The notes under the pieces were generated by a model. It was not told where the DNA came from, made no database searches, and saw only the letters and a program-made list of their open reading frames with translations. Shown piece after piece: positions 22,535-32,346 of a stretch of DNA of 42,898 bases (position 1 is its first letter; every line of letters starts with the position of its first letter). The DNA is from an uncultured Clostridia bacterium. Lineage in GTDB: Bacteria > Bacillota > Clostridia > Oscillospirales > JAAYOS01. The translations under genes and the position numbers were made by a program. The stretch spans positions 1 through 42,898 of the forward strand of contig CANRJS010000018.1 in the NCBI GenBank assembly GCA_947631015.1, written 5' to 3'.

Positions 22535-23770
22535 ATGAAAAGAACGCGGCTTCTCGCGCTGTTTCTTGCGGTTTCGGCGCTCATGCTTTCGCTTGCCGCG
22601 CTTGCAAGCTCCGCCTCTGACGATGAGGACGAGTACTTCACCGTGCTCAACGACTCTGTGCAGCCGCTCGATGCGGCGATGATGCCGGTGATGTCCGGCG
22701 GCGAGATATACGCGCCCTACGCCATCTTCTCGGATCGCTCGCTAGGGGTGTTTTACAGCTACAACAGCGAGATGTACCGGCTGACGCTGTACAACCGCGA
22801 CTATATGATAACCTTCGACTCGCTCGCGCAGACCGCCTACGACCGTGAACAGCAGTACCAGATGCGCCTCATGACGAACGGCGCGGGGACTATCTGCGTG
22901 CCGCTCACGTTCGTGTGCGAAAAGTTCGGCCTCGAGCTCCAGATACTCCGAAGTCACCCGCTCGAAACCGTGCGCGTCGTGTCGGAGTCCGACCTGAGCG
23001 CGGACAGCTTCCTTGCGCGGTACCAGCCTGAGCTCGTGGCGCTGTACCTCGCGCACATCGCGCGGCCGAGCGCCGAGCCCTCGAGCGAACCGCCGGTGTC
23101 CGCCGCGCCGAGCGCGGAACCGTCGGAGGAGGCGTCCCCGCCGCCCGAGCCAAAGGTGGTCTACATCACCTTTGATGACGGGCCGAACAGGAACACCGCA
23201 TCCATACTCGATACGCTCGACGAATACGGCATGAAGGCGACCTTCTTCCTGCTCGGCAGTGAAATAGAGCAGGAGCGGGACACGGTGCGGAGAATGGTGG
23301 GCGAGGGACACTCCGTCGGCCTGCACGCGTGGAGCCATGTAGGGGGTGAGATGTACTCCTCGCCGGAGGCTCTGCGGGACGAGCTCGAACGCGCCGCCGA
23401 AGCGCTCGACGCCGTGGCGCAGATCCGCACGAGGATATTCCGCTTCCCCTACGGCTCAAGCTACCGCGAGGTCACGCCCGAAATGCGGGACGCCGTGATA
23501 GGCGCGGGCTACCGCTACTGGGACTGGACGGTGGACGCTCTCGACTACGAGCAGCCCTCCGCCTCCGCCCTTGCAAGGACTGTGATACGCGGCCTTGACG
23601 AGGCGGATTCCACGGTCGTTATCCTCATGCACGACACCTCGACGACGGCGGAGGCTCTGCCGGAGATACTCAGGCACATTGCGGGCGGGAACTTCATCGT
23701 CCGCACGATAAGCGTAGGCGACATGCCGATAAACTTCTACGGAGACGTCCGCACGTCGCCCGTGGACTGA
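22535..23770 (+). CDS. Secreted polysaccharide deacetylase with stalk-like N-terminal domain
   Basis: 411 residues. A signal peptide (MKRTRLLALFLAVSALMLSL) is followed by a domain at about 35-150 that looks like a copper-amine-oxidase-N/stalk domain (YAPYAIF..., ICVPLTFVCEKFGLEL). A Pro/Ser/Glu-rich linker occupies about 178-208. The NodB domain has TFDDGP (212-217), HAWSH, RFPYGSSYRE, YWDWTVD and ILMHDTS, so all five catalytic/metal motifs are present. It should remove N-acetyl groups from peptidoglycan or a related glycan outside the cell, as in PdaA-type enzymes. AAAGGGAGGGCGAAGA precedes ATG 22535. Confidence 0.93.
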   Translation: MKRTRLLALFLAVSALMLSLAALASSASDDEDEYFTVLNDSVQPLDAAMMPVMSGGEIYAPYAIFSDRSLGVFYSYNSEMYRLTLYNRDYMITFDSLAQTAYDREQQYQMRLMTNGAGTICVPLTFVCEKFGLELQILRSHPLETVRVVSESDLSADSFLARYQPELVALYLAHIARPSAEPSSEPPVSAAPSAEPSEEASPPPEPKVVYITFDDGPNRNTASILDTLDEYGMKATFFLLGSEIEQERDTVRRMVGEGHSVGLHAWSHVGGEMYSSPEALRDELERAAEALDAVAQIRTRIFRFPYGSSYREVTPEMRDAVIGAGYRYWDWTVDALDYEQPSASALARTVIRGLDEADSTVVILMHDTSTTAEALPEILRHIAGGNFIVRTISVGDMPINFYGDVRTSPVD

Positions 23771-23796
23771 AGTACAAAGCAAAGCAGGTACGGAAA

Positions 23797-24966
23797 ATGG
23801 AAATGATACTCGCGAAGATGGGCGAAGTCGTCCTCAAGGGCGGCAACCGCCGTCAGTTTGAATCGAAGATGCTGCGCGTCATACGCGCGCGGCTGCGTCC
23901 GCTCGGCAGGTTCAACGTCTACGCCATACAGTCCACGGTCTACGTGGAGCCGGAAGAGGAGACCTGCGACTGCGCCGCAGCGTTTGAGACGGTGGGGAAG
24001 GTGTTCGGCATAGTCTCACTCTCCCGCGCCTACGCGTGCGAGAAGGATATAGACGCGATATGCCGCGCCGCGTGCGAACGCCTCGCGCCGGAGCTCTCGG
24101 CGGCAAAGACCTTCAAGGTGGAAAGCAAGCGCTCGGACAAGCGCTTCCCGCTGAAGTCGCCCGAGATAAGCAGTCTCGTCGGCGCCGCCGTGCTCGAGGC
24201 ATTCCCGCATCTGCGGGTGGACGTTTACGAGCCGGACAGGACGGTCTACGTCGAGGTGCGCGACCTCTCGGCCTACGTACATACCGACCCCGTCCCCGGC
24301 GCGGGAGGACTTCCGCAGGGGACGGCCGGCCGCGCCGCCGTACTGCTCTCCGGCGGCATAGACAGCCCGGTAGCGGCGTGGATGATGGCGCGGCGCGGAC
24401 TCGAGCTCGAGTCGGTACACTTCTTCAGCTATCCCTACACGAGCGAGCGCGCAAAGCAGAAGGTGCTCGACCTCGCGAAGATCCTTGTCCGTCACACCGG
24501 CTACATGACGGTGCATGTCGTTCCGTTCACGGCTATACAGGAGAGGATACGGGACTGCTGCCCGGAGGAGTATTTCACGCTGATAATGCGCCGTTCGATG
24601 ATGCGGATAGCCGAGGCGATAGCAAAAAAGAACGCCTGCTCCGCTATAATCACCGGCGAGAGCCTCGGGCAGGTCGCGAGCCAGACAACGCTCGCGATGG
24701 GCGTCACCGAGGCGGTCGTCGGTATGCCGGTCTTCCGTCCGCTGATAGGAATGGACAAGGAGGAGATAGTGAAGGTATCCCGCCGGATAGGGACCTACGA
24801 CACATCGATACTTCCCTACGAGGACTGCTGCACGGTATTCACGCCGAAGCACCCGCGCACCCGTCCGAAGCTGGAGCTTGTCGAGGAGGCGGAGGCTCCG
24901 GCGGAACTTGCGGAGCTCGAGCGGACAGCCGTAGAGAACGTCGAGGAGATAAGAATATCGCGCTGA
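23797..24966 (+). CDS. thiI: tRNA 4-thiouridine synthetase ThiI
   Basis: 389 residues. The N-terminal ferredoxin-like/THUMP region (VVLKGGNRRQFE) is followed by the PP-loop LLSGGIDSPVAAWM near residues 182-195, and by TGESLGQVASQT and a final DCCTVFTPKHP. The C-terminal rhodanese domain of enterobacterial ThiI is absent, as usual in Firmicutes. It adenylates U8 of tRNA for thiolation, and in many bacteria also serves thiamine thiazole synthesis. No cysteine desulfurase partner gene is adjacent. The thiamine transporter thiT lies 16 kb away. Confidence 0.96.
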   Translation: MEMILAKMGEVVLKGGNRRQFESKMLRVIRARLRPLGRFNVYAIQSTVYVEPEEETCDCAAAFETVGKVFGIVSLSRAYACEKDIDAICRAACERLAPELSAAKTFKVESKRSDKRFPLKSPEISSLVGAAVLEAFPHLRVDVYEPDRTVYVEVRDLSAYVHTDPVPGAGGLPQGTAGRAAVLLSGGIDSPVAAWMMARRGLELESVHFFSYPYTSERAKQKVLDLAKILVRHTGYMTVHVVPFTAIQERIRDCCPEEYFTLIMRRSMMRIAEAIAKKNACSAIITGESLGQVASQTTLAMGVTEAVVGMPVFRPLIGMDKEEIVKVSRRIGTYDTSILPYEDCCTVFTPKHPRTRPKLELVEEAEAPAELAELERTAVENVEEIRISR

Positions 24967-24979
24967 GGGGGAGACGGGT

Positions 24980-26239
24980 ATGTCAATAACCGCGGAAATA
25001 CTTTCGATAGGCACCGAGCTGCTGCTCGGCGACATAATCAACACCGACGCGCAAGTGATAAGCGAGGGTCTCAGCGAGCTCGGGATAAACCTCTACTACA
25101 CGTCGGTCGTGGGCGACAATCCCGAGAGGATACGCCGCTCGGTCGAGCTTGCAAAGAGCCGCGCTGACCTGCTGATAACCACCGGCGGCCTCGGACCCAC
25201 ATACGACGACATCACGAAGGAGACCGTCTCGCAGTGTTACGGGCGGAGGCTCGTCCGCCACGAGGAGACGGTGAGGCGGCTTGAGACCTACTTCAGCCGC
25301 CGCGGGATAACGCTCACCGAGAACAACTACTCGCAGGCGATGCTGCCGGAGGAATGCACCGTATTCACAAACGAGTGGGGCACGGCTCCGGGCGTCGCGT
25401 TCGACACGGAGGACGGAAAGAGCGTCATAATGCTCCCCGGGCCGCCGAGCGAGTGCTTCCCGATGTGGCGCGAGTGCGCCATGCCGTGGCTCGCTTCCAA
25501 GAGCGACGCATGCCTCGTCAGCCGCACGATACGCGTCGTCGGCCTCGGGGAAGCGCCGATGGAGGCGATGCTCCGCCCGATAATAGAGAAGATGACAAAT
25601 CCGACCGTCGCGCCATACGCGAAGGTCGGCGAGTGCCTGCTCCGCGTGACGGCGAAGGCCGCGACGAAGGAGGAGGCGTTTGCAATGACCGAGCCGGTCG
25701 TTCGGGATATGTGCAGCCGGCTCGGGGATGTGGTCTACGGCGTAGACGCCGAGAGCCTCGAGGCGCGCGTCGTCGAACTGTTCGCGGAGAAGGGCAAGAC
25801 GATAGCGACAGCGGAAAGCTGCACCGGCGGGCTCGTCGGCGAGCGGATAACCTCCGTACCCGGCGCGAGCAGGGTATACCTCGGCGGCGCCGTCTGCTAT
25901 TCAAACGAGATGAAGACGCGGCTCCTCGGCGTGAAGGAGGAGACGCTTGCGAAGTACGGAGCCGTCTCGCGCGAGACTGCGGCGGAGATGGCGCGCGGCG
26001 TGCGGGAGAGGACGGGGGCGGACTTCGCCGTCGCGCTCACCGGCGTCGCGGGACCGTCCGAAAGCGAGTCGAAGCCGATGGGGCTCGTGTACATCGCCGT
26101 CGCGGGAGACGAAATTGAAGTCGTGCGCGAGTGTACCTTCGGCCGCGCCGGAGGGCGCGAGCGCGTCCGCTCGAACGCCGCGACGACGGCGCTCGACATG
26201 CTGCGCCGCGCGCTGCTCGGCCTCAGGCTCGAGAAGTAA
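24980..26239 (+). CDS. cinA: CinA family protein (MoaB/MogA-like plus nicotinamide-nucleotide amidase domain)
   Basis: 419 residues. The N-terminal molybdopterin-binding-like domain has AEILSIGTELLLGDIINTDA and TTGGLGPTYDD. The C-terminal CinA domain begins near 265 with KTIATAESCTGGLVGERIT and contains GVAGPSE. The C-terminal domain deamidates NMN in pyridine-nucleotide recycling; the N-terminal one has been linked to ADP-ribose pyrophosphatase activity. GGGGGAGAC precedes ATG 24980, 13 bases after thiI. No recA follows, unlike in many bacteria. Confidence 0.96.
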   Translation: MSITAEILSIGTELLLGDIINTDAQVISEGLSELGINLYYTSVVGDNPERIRRSVELAKSRADLLITTGGLGPTYDDITKETVSQCYGRRLVRHEETVRRLETYFSRRGITLTENNYSQAMLPEECTVFTNEWGTAPGVAFDTEDGKSVIMLPGPPSECFPMWRECAMPWLASKSDACLVSRTIRVVGLGEAPMEAMLRPIIEKMTNPTVAPYAKVGECLLRVTAKAATKEEAFAMTEPVVRDMCSRLGDVVYGVDAESLEARVVELFAEKGKTIATAESCTGGLVGERITSVPGASRVYLGGAVCYSNEMKTRLLGVKEETLAKYGAVSRETAAEMARGVRERTGADFAVALTGVAGPSESESKPMGLVYIAVAGDEIEVVRECTFGRAGGRERVRSNAATTALDMLRRALLGLRLEK

Positions 26240-26259
26240 TTTTATCCGGGTGAACTGAA

Positions 26260-27645
26260 GTGGAAAGAAAAGTGTTTGTAAGCGAAAAGGAACTGGAATA
26301 CCAGCGCGAATGCGCGGAGCGCGTCCGCGCCGTCCACGCGGGGGAGACCGCGTGGGTCGACACCTACGGCTGCCAGCAGAACGAGGCGGACAGCGAGCGT
26401 ATGCGCGGTATGCTCCGCGACATGGGGTACATACTCGTCTCGGACGAGCATGCCGACGTCGTCGTCATAAACTCCTGCGCCGTGCGCGAGCACGCCGAGC
26501 AGCGGGTCTTCGGCAACATCGGGCACATGACGCATACCAAGAGGGAAAATCCGAACATGAAGATAATCCTCGCCGGCTGTATGGCGGGCGAGGAGACCGT
26601 GCGCGAGAAGGTGAGGCGGAGCTACCGCCATGTCGACGCGCTGCTTGACACCACATCCTTCTGGCGCCTGCCGGAGACGCTTCTGCGTCTTTACGAGGAC
26701 GGCGGGAGGATAATCGAGGACGGTGAGCCGGACAGCCGCATAGCGGAGGAACTGCCGGTAGTGAGGACGTCGCCGTACAAGGCGCACGTCTCTATCATGT
26801 ACGGCTGCAACAACTTCTGCTCCTACTGCATCGTTCCCTACGTGCGCGGACGCGAGCGGAGCAGGCTTCCCGAGGACGTCATACGGGAGGTGCGCGAACT
26901 CGCGGAGAGCGGATGCCACGACATCATGCTTCTCGGGCAGAACGTCAACAGCTACTCCGGCGGCGGGAAGAGCTTTGCGGAGCTGCTTGCCGCATGCGCA
27001 GAGCTCGAAGGCGACTTTGTGCTCCGCTTCATGACGAGCCACCCCAAGGACTGCTCGCACGAGCTGATAGACGTCATCGCGTCCCACCCGAAGGTGGAGC
27101 GGCACATACACCTGCCGGTGCAGTCCGGCTCGGACGAGATACTCCGCCGCATGAACCGCCGCTACACGGCGGAGCACTATATTTCGCTAATTGACTACGC
27201 GCGGGAGAAGATACCCAGCGTGATATTCACAAGCGACATAATAATCGGCTTCCCGGACGAGAGCGAGGAGGACTTCGAGAGGACGCTTGACCTTGTCCGC
27301 CGCGTCCGATACGATTCGCTCTTTACGTTCATCTACTCCAAGCGCTCCGGTACGCCCGCGGCCGAGATGCCCGATCCCGTGACCCACGCGGAGAAGGTCG
27401 AGCGGTTCCGCAGGCTTGGCGCGCTTCAGGACGCGATAACGCTCAAGGACCGCGCGCCGCTCGTCGGAAGGACAATGCGCGTACACATAGACGGCGAGAG
27501 CCGCACGGGGGAATTAAACCTCACCGCACGCACGCAGGACGGGCGGCTCGTAAGCCTCAAGGGTTCCCCGGAGCTTATAGGAGGGTGGCATACGGTGAAG
27601 GTGACGGGAGTAAGCACCTTCTCGCTTTCGGCAGAGCTCGCGTAA
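26260..27645 (+). CDS. miaB: tRNA-2-methylthio-N6-dimethylallyladenosine synthase MiaB
   Basis: 461 residues from GTG 26260. The N-terminal MTTase domain supplies three cluster cysteines (C38 in TYGCQQN, C73 in INSCAVRE, C107 in LAGCMAG). The radical-SAM CxxxCxxC is C183, C187, C190 in YGCNNFCSYC, followed by the MiaB hallmark VPYVRGRERSR. A C-terminal TRAM domain ends the protein. It adds the methylthio group to i6A37 made by MiaA, encoded five kilobases downstream in the same run. Two iron-sulfur clusters are needed. Confidence 0.97.
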   Translation: MERKVFVSEKELEYQRECAERVRAVHAGETAWVDTYGCQQNEADSERMRGMLRDMGYILVSDEHADVVVINSCAVREHAEQRVFGNIGHMTHTKRENPNMKIILAGCMAGEETVREKVRRSYRHVDALLDTTSFWRLPETLLRLYEDGGRIIEDGEPDSRIAEELPVVRTSPYKAHVSIMYGCNNFCSYCIVPYVRGRERSRLPEDVIREVRELAESGCHDIMLLGQNVNSYSGGGKSFAELLAACAELEGDFVLRFMTSHPKDCSHELIDVIASHPKVERHIHLPVQSGSDEILRRMNRRYTAEHYISLIDYAREKIPSVIFTSDIIIGFPDESEEDFERTLDLVRRVRYDSLFTFIYSKRSGTPAAEMPDPVTHAEKVERFRRLGALQDAITLKDRAPLVGRTMRVHIDGESRTGELNLTARTQDGRLVSLKGSPELIGGWHTVKVTGVSTFSLSAELA

Positions 27646-27663
27646 ACGGAGGGAGGTGACGGT

Positions 27664-30273
27664 ATGCCGATAGATACCCCGATGATGAAGCAGTACGCCG
27701 CGATGAAGGCGCAGTATCCGGACAGCCTCCTGTTCTTCCGGCTCGGCGACTTCTACGAGATGTTTGACGAGGATGCCAAGACCGCGGCAAAGGAACTCGA
27801 CCTCATGCTCACCACGCGCGACAGGACCGCGCCGAAGGAGCAGCAGGTACCGATGTGCGGCGTTCCGGCGCACTCGGTGGACGGGTACATAGCGCGCCTT
27901 ATAACCAAGGGCTACAAGGTCGCGATATGCGAGCAGATGGAGGACCCGAAGTTCGCAAAGGGTCTCGTTGAGCGCGAGGTGCTGAGGACGGTCACGCCCG
28001 GCACCGCGACGATGGCGGGAGCCCTTGACGACGCGAGGAACAACTTCATCGGCGCGGTGGCGCTGAACAGAGCAAAGTGTGCGGTGGGGCTCGCGTTCTG
28101 CGACTTCTCGACGGGCGAGTTCTACGCCACGTCGCTTTCCGCCGACTCGCTTGACGAGCTCGGCATATCCGTGCAGAACGAGATCTCACGCTACGACCCG
28201 CGCGAACTGATACTCAGGGACGACGAGGAGCTTCCGAGGGTGAAGCGCTGGATAGAGCGCTTTCGTGGGGCGCTCGTCACCGTCTCTCAGGCGGACAAGG
28301 ACGCCGCCGAGCGCGCCTGCCGCGAGAAGTTCGGCGAGGGAGCGGGCACGATAGAGAAAACTCCTGCGCCGGAGGCGGTCGGGTCGCTCCTGCACTACAT
28401 CTATCTCACGCAGAAGAGTACGGCGCCGCACATCCGCCATCTCGAATGCTACAGGTCGAGGAGCTTCATGGAGCTCGACCAGACCGCGCGGCGAAACCTC
28501 GAACTCACGGCGTCTATGCGGACGGGCGAGAAGCACGGGAGCCTCCTGCACGTCCTCGACAGGACAAAGACTGCGATGGGCGCGCGGCTCCTTCGCTCGT
28601 GGCTCGAGCGGCCGCTTGTGGACGTCGCGCGGATAACCCGCCGCCACGAGGCGGTGGGCGAGCTCGTCGCGGCCGCGCCGCTGCGGGACTCGCTCACGGA
28701 GGAGCTGAAAAGCATCTGCGACCTCGAGCGCGTAATGACGCGGATAAGCGCCGGGACGGTCGGTGCGCGGGAGCTCCGCGCGCTCGCGGACTCGGCGCGC
28801 CACCTCGCGCCGGTGAAGGCGATGCTTGCGGGAACAGAAAGTCCGCTCCTGTGCGAACTCTCCGAGCGGATAGACCCGCTTGATGACATCATCTCCGACA
28901 TCGAGGCGACGCTTGTGGACGAGCCTCCCCTTATTCTTCGGGAGGGAGGGCTCATACGCGATGAGTTCTCGCCGGAGGTCGCGCGCCTGCGCCGGATATG
29001 CCAGGGCGGACGCGGAGAGACGCTTGCAATAGAGGAGCGCGAGCGCGAGCGGACGGGCATCCGCACGCTGAAAATAGGCTACAACAAGGTCTTCGGCTAC
29101 TACATAGAGGTGCGGCGCTCCGGGTCGGAGAAGGTCCCGGAGGACTACATACGCAAGCAGACGCTTGTCGACCGCGAGCGGTACATAACCGAGGAGCTGA
29201 AAAACCTCGAAAGCGAGATACTTACGGCATCCGAGCGCGTCTCCGCGCTCGAGTACGAGCTTTTCTGCGAGCTTCGGGACAGGATAGCGCTCGCGGCCGA
29301 GAGAGTTCAGGAGACGGCGCACGCCGTCGCGTCGGCGGACGCGCTCGCGAGCTTTGCCGCGGCCGCACAGTCGGAGAACTATTGCCGCCCCACGGTCGAC
29401 ATGGGCGACAGGCTCGTCATTCGGGACGGGCGGCACCCGGTCGTGGAAAAGATGCTCGACGGCGGACTGTTCGTGCCGAACGACCTCGAACTCGACTGCG
29501 GCGCAAACACCGTCGCGATAATCACGGGGCCGAACATGGCGGGTAAGAGCACGTACATGCGCCAGGCGGCGCTGATAGTCATAATGGCGCAGGCCGGAAG
29601 CTTCGTTCCGGCGCGCGAGGCGCAGATAGGCATAGTCGACCGCGTGTTCACGCGCATAGGCGCGTCGGACGACCTCGCGAGCGGGCGCTCGACCTTCATG
29701 GTCGAGATGAGCGAGGTGGCGGAGATACTGAAAAACGCCACGCGGCGGAGCCTGCTCATCCTCGACGAGATAGGGCGCGGGACCTCCACATTTGACGGTA
29801 TGGCAATAGCCCGCGCGGTGCTCGAGTGGGTCGCCGACCGCTCGCGCATAGGCGCAAAGACGATGTTTGCCACGCACTACCACGAGCTTACCGTCATGGA
29901 AGACGAGCTTGAGGGCGTGAAGAACTACAATATTGCCGTGAAGAAGCGCGGCGACAGTATAATCTTCCTCCGCAAGATAGTCCGCGGAGGCGCGGACGAC
30001 AGCTACGGCGTAGAGGTGGCAAAGCTCGCGGGGCTTCCGGACGAGCTTATCGCGCGGGCGCGGAAGATACTCGGCTCGCTCGAGAGCGGCGCGAGGGACG
30101 AGACCCGCGCCGTCCCGGCGAGAAGCGAGGACGACGGACAGATGTCGCTCGGCGGCGTCGCGGCGTCCGCACTCTCGGGGGAGCTCGCGAGGATAGACCC
30201 AAACGCCCTCTCACCCTACGAGGCGTGGCAGAAGCTCGCGGAGTTCGTCTCGCGGGCAAAGGAGACCGAATAG
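27664..30273 (+). CDS. mutS: DNA mismatch repair protein MutS
   Basis: 869 residues. The mismatch-reading N-terminus has MMKQYAAMKAQYPDSLLFFRLGDFYEMF (Phe-x-Glu wedge in FYEMF). The ATPase domain includes Walker A GPNMAGKST (622-630), the GRSTFMVEM segment and LLILDEIGRGTSTFDG (Walker B), then THYHELT. It recognises mismatches and recruits MutL. ATG 27664 follows GGAGGGAGGTGACGGT. MutL starts 30 bp after the stop. Confidence 0.98.
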   Translation: MPIDTPMMKQYAAMKAQYPDSLLFFRLGDFYEMFDEDAKTAAKELDLMLTTRDRTAPKEQQVPMCGVPAHSVDGYIARLITKGYKVAICEQMEDPKFAKGLVEREVLRTVTPGTATMAGALDDARNNFIGAVALNRAKCAVGLAFCDFSTGEFYATSLSADSLDELGISVQNEISRYDPRELILRDDEELPRVKRWIERFRGALVTVSQADKDAAERACREKFGEGAGTIEKTPAPEAVGSLLHYIYLTQKSTAPHIRHLECYRSRSFMELDQTARRNLELTASMRTGEKHGSLLHVLDRTKTAMGARLLRSWLERPLVDVARITRRHEAVGELVAAAPLRDSLTEELKSICDLERVMTRISAGTVGARELRALADSARHLAPVKAMLAGTESPLLCELSERIDPLDDIISDIEATLVDEPPLILREGGLIRDEFSPEVARLRRICQGGRGETLAIEERERERTGIRTLKIGYNKVFGYYIEVRRSGSEKVPEDYIRKQTLVDRERYITEELKNLESEILTASERVSALEYELFCELRDRIALAAERVQETAHAVASADALASFAAAAQSENYCRPTVDMGDRLVIRDGRHPVVEKMLDGGLFVPNDLELDCGANTVAIITGPNMAGKSTYMRQAALIVIMAQAGSFVPAREAQIGIVDRVFTRIGASDDLASGRSTFMVEMSEVAEILKNATRRSLLILDEIGRGTSTFDGMAIARAVLEWVADRSRIGAKTMFATHYHELTVMEDELEGVKNYNIAVKKRGDSIIFLRKIVRGGADDSYGVEVAKLAGLPDELIARARKILGSLESGARDETRAVPARSEDDGQMSLGGVAASALSGELARIDPNALSPYEAWQKLAEFVSRAKETE

Positions 30274-30303
30274 GCGGCGCGCCGCCGCAAAGGAGCGTGA
30301 TTT

Positions 30304-32346
30304 ATGGGACGCATACATGAGCTGGAGCCGCACATAGCGGATCTTATAGCCGCGGGCGAGGTGGTCGAGAGACCCGCGTCGGTGGTAAAGGAGCTTGTTG
30401 AGAACTCGGTGGACGCCGGGGCGACGCGCATCGCGGTAGAGATACGGCAGGGCGGGCTCCGGTACATCCGCGTCACCGACGACGGCGACGGGATACTCCC
30501 CGAGGACATCCCGACCGCGTTCCTCCGTCACGCGACCTCGAAGGTCCGCGAGGCACGGGACCTCGAGAAGATAGAGACGATGGGATTTCGCGGCGAGGCA
30601 TTGGCGTCGATAGCCGCCGTCGCGAAGGTGAGGCTCCTTACCCGCACACGCGGCGCGGCGGAGGGCGCGGAGTACCGCATAGCGGGCGGCGCGGGCGGCT
30701 CCGTCGAGAGCGCAGGATGCCCGGAGGGGACGAGCATCATCGTCGAGGAGCTTTTCTACAACACCCCGGCGCGGATGAAGTTCTTAAAGCGGGACATGAG
30801 CGAGGCGTCGAAAGTGGCTGCGGTGGTCTCGTCCGCCGCGCTCGCACACCCGGAAATAGCGTTCCGCTTCATACGCGAGGGAGAGACCGAGCTTCAGACG
30901 CGCGGCACGGGCGACCCTGCCGCCGCGGTCTACGACGTACTCGGCGCGACGTTTGCGGCAGGTCTCATGCCGGTGAAGAACAGCGAGGACGGCGTCACGG
31001 TCTCCGGCTTCATATCGAAGCCCGCGTTCGGACGCGGCAACCGCACAAAGCAGGAGTTTTTCGTCAACGGAAGGCCGATATCCTCGCGTCTGCTCTCCGC
31101 CGCCCTCGAGCGGGGCTACAGGAACAGCATGGTGCAGGGACGTTTCCCCGCGTGCGTGATATATGTTGAACTTAACCCGGCGGCGGTGGATGTAAATGTC
31201 CACCCCGCAAAGAGCGAGGTGAAGTTCGCGTTCGAGCGCGAGGTGTTCGGCGCGGTCTACACTGCCGTCCGCGCCGCGATAGACGAGGGCGACGTCCGCT
31301 CGCAGATAGGCTCGCGCGCGGCGCTGAGGTTCGATGCGGACACTCCGGCGGAGCAGCAGACCTTCGGTATCGGAACCGGCTTTGTCAGAACGGTACACGG
31401 CAGCGCCGCCGTCCGCGCGCCGGAGAAGCGGGAGGACGTTCCCGCGCGGCGCGTCCCGGAGGAAAGCGCCCGTCCGGCATACGGCGAAGCGGTGCGTCCC
31501 GCGCCGACGCGCCCGAGCCTCGGCGCGGACGGCGGAGGCGTCAGCTTCGGTGCGGGCGAGGTGCATTTTATCCGTCCTGTCACGGTGGAGGGGCCTCGGG
31601 AAGCGCCGCCCGACACCGAGACGGAAGCCGCGCCGGAGCGCTCGGGAGACGCACCCACTTTCCCGCGTGAGCGGCGCGCGGAGGCGGACGCGGCGGAGAA
31701 CACGCGGGATGTCGCGGACGAGCTGCCGCGCCCCGTACAGACGCCGCCGTCGGGCGCCGCCGAGGAACCGGCCATACCCGAGTGGCGGATACTCGGAGAG
31801 GTGTTCGGTACGTACATACTCGTGGAGGATGCGGAGGAGCTTGTATTCATAGACAAGCACGCCGCCCACGAGAGAATGATATTCGACCGCTTTGTCGCGG
31901 CGGGGGAGAAGCCGATGGTGCAGTACCTCATCTCGCCGCTCGCGCTCATCTTCTCGCGCGAGGAGGCGGAGACGATAAACGAAAACATCGCGCTAATACG
32001 CGGCCTCGGGTTCGAGATGGAGCACATCGGCGGCGAGAGCTTCGCCGTCCGCGCCCTGCCGGGCGAGCTCGAACGGGACGACGCGCAGGGGACGCTCGAA
32101 CAGATTGCGGGCGACCTCGCGGCTCACCGAAAAGTGGACATGCTCGAACAGCGCGAGGAGCTGCTTCGGCTCATATCCTGCAAGGCGGCGATGAAGGCCG
32201 GCGCCGTGACCTCCGACGCGGAGCGGCGCGAGCTCGTCCGTCACGTCATGGGTTACAGGGACGTGAAGTTCTGCCCGCACGGACGTCCCGTCGCGGCGGT
32301 ACTCGGGCGCGCCGAGCTCGAGCGGCGGATAAACAGGAGAGTCTGA
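30304..32346 (+). CDS. mutL: DNA mismatch repair protein MutL
   Basis: 680 residues. The GHKL ATPase shows IAAGEVVERPASVVKELVENS, DDGDGI and GFRGEAL. A long, variable, Pro/Glu-rich linker spans about 335-490. The C-terminal dimerisation/endonuclease region has DKHAAHERMIFD, a variant of the DQHAx2Ex4E metal motif with Asp as the last residue. CPHGRP near the end is typical of nicking-competent MutL. It couples mismatch recognition by MutS to strand incision. Its stop overlaps the miaA ATG by one base. Confidence 0.97.
   Translation: MGRIHELEPHIADLIAAGEVVERPASVVKELVENSVDAGATRIAVEIRQGGLRYIRVTDDGDGILPEDIPTAFLRHATSKVREARDLEKIETMGFRGEALASIAAVAKVRLLTRTRGAAEGAEYRIAGGAGGSVESAGCPEGTSIIVEELFYNTPARMKFLKRDMSEASKVAAVVSSAALAHPEIAFRFIREGETELQTRGTGDPAAAVYDVLGATFAAGLMPVKNSEDGVTVSGFISKPAFGRGNRTKQEFFVNGRPISSRLLSAALERGYRNSMVQGRFPACVIYVELNPAAVDVNVHPAKSEVKFAFEREVFGAVYTAVRAAIDEGDVRSQIGSRAALRFDADTPAEQQTFGIGTGFVRTVHGSAAVRAPEKREDVPARRVPEESARPAYGEAVRPAPTRPSLGADGGGVSFGAGEVHFIRPVTVEGPREAPPDTETEAAPERSGDAPTFPRERRAEADAAENTRDVADELPRPVQTPPSGAAEEPAIPEWRILGEVFGTYILVEDAEELVFIDKHAAHERMIFDRFVAAGEKPMVQYLISPLALIFSREEAETINENIALIRGLGFEMEHIGGESFAVRALPGELERDDAQGTLEQIAGDLAAHRKVDMLEQREELLRLISCKAAMKAGAVTSDAERRELVRHVMGYRDVKFCPHGRPVAAVLGRAELERRINRRV

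Noticed and set aside
31782..32345. N-terminal extension of miaA
   Set aside because: The open frame overlaps mutL fully; the ATG at 32346 in a TGATG overlap gives a normal-length MiaA.
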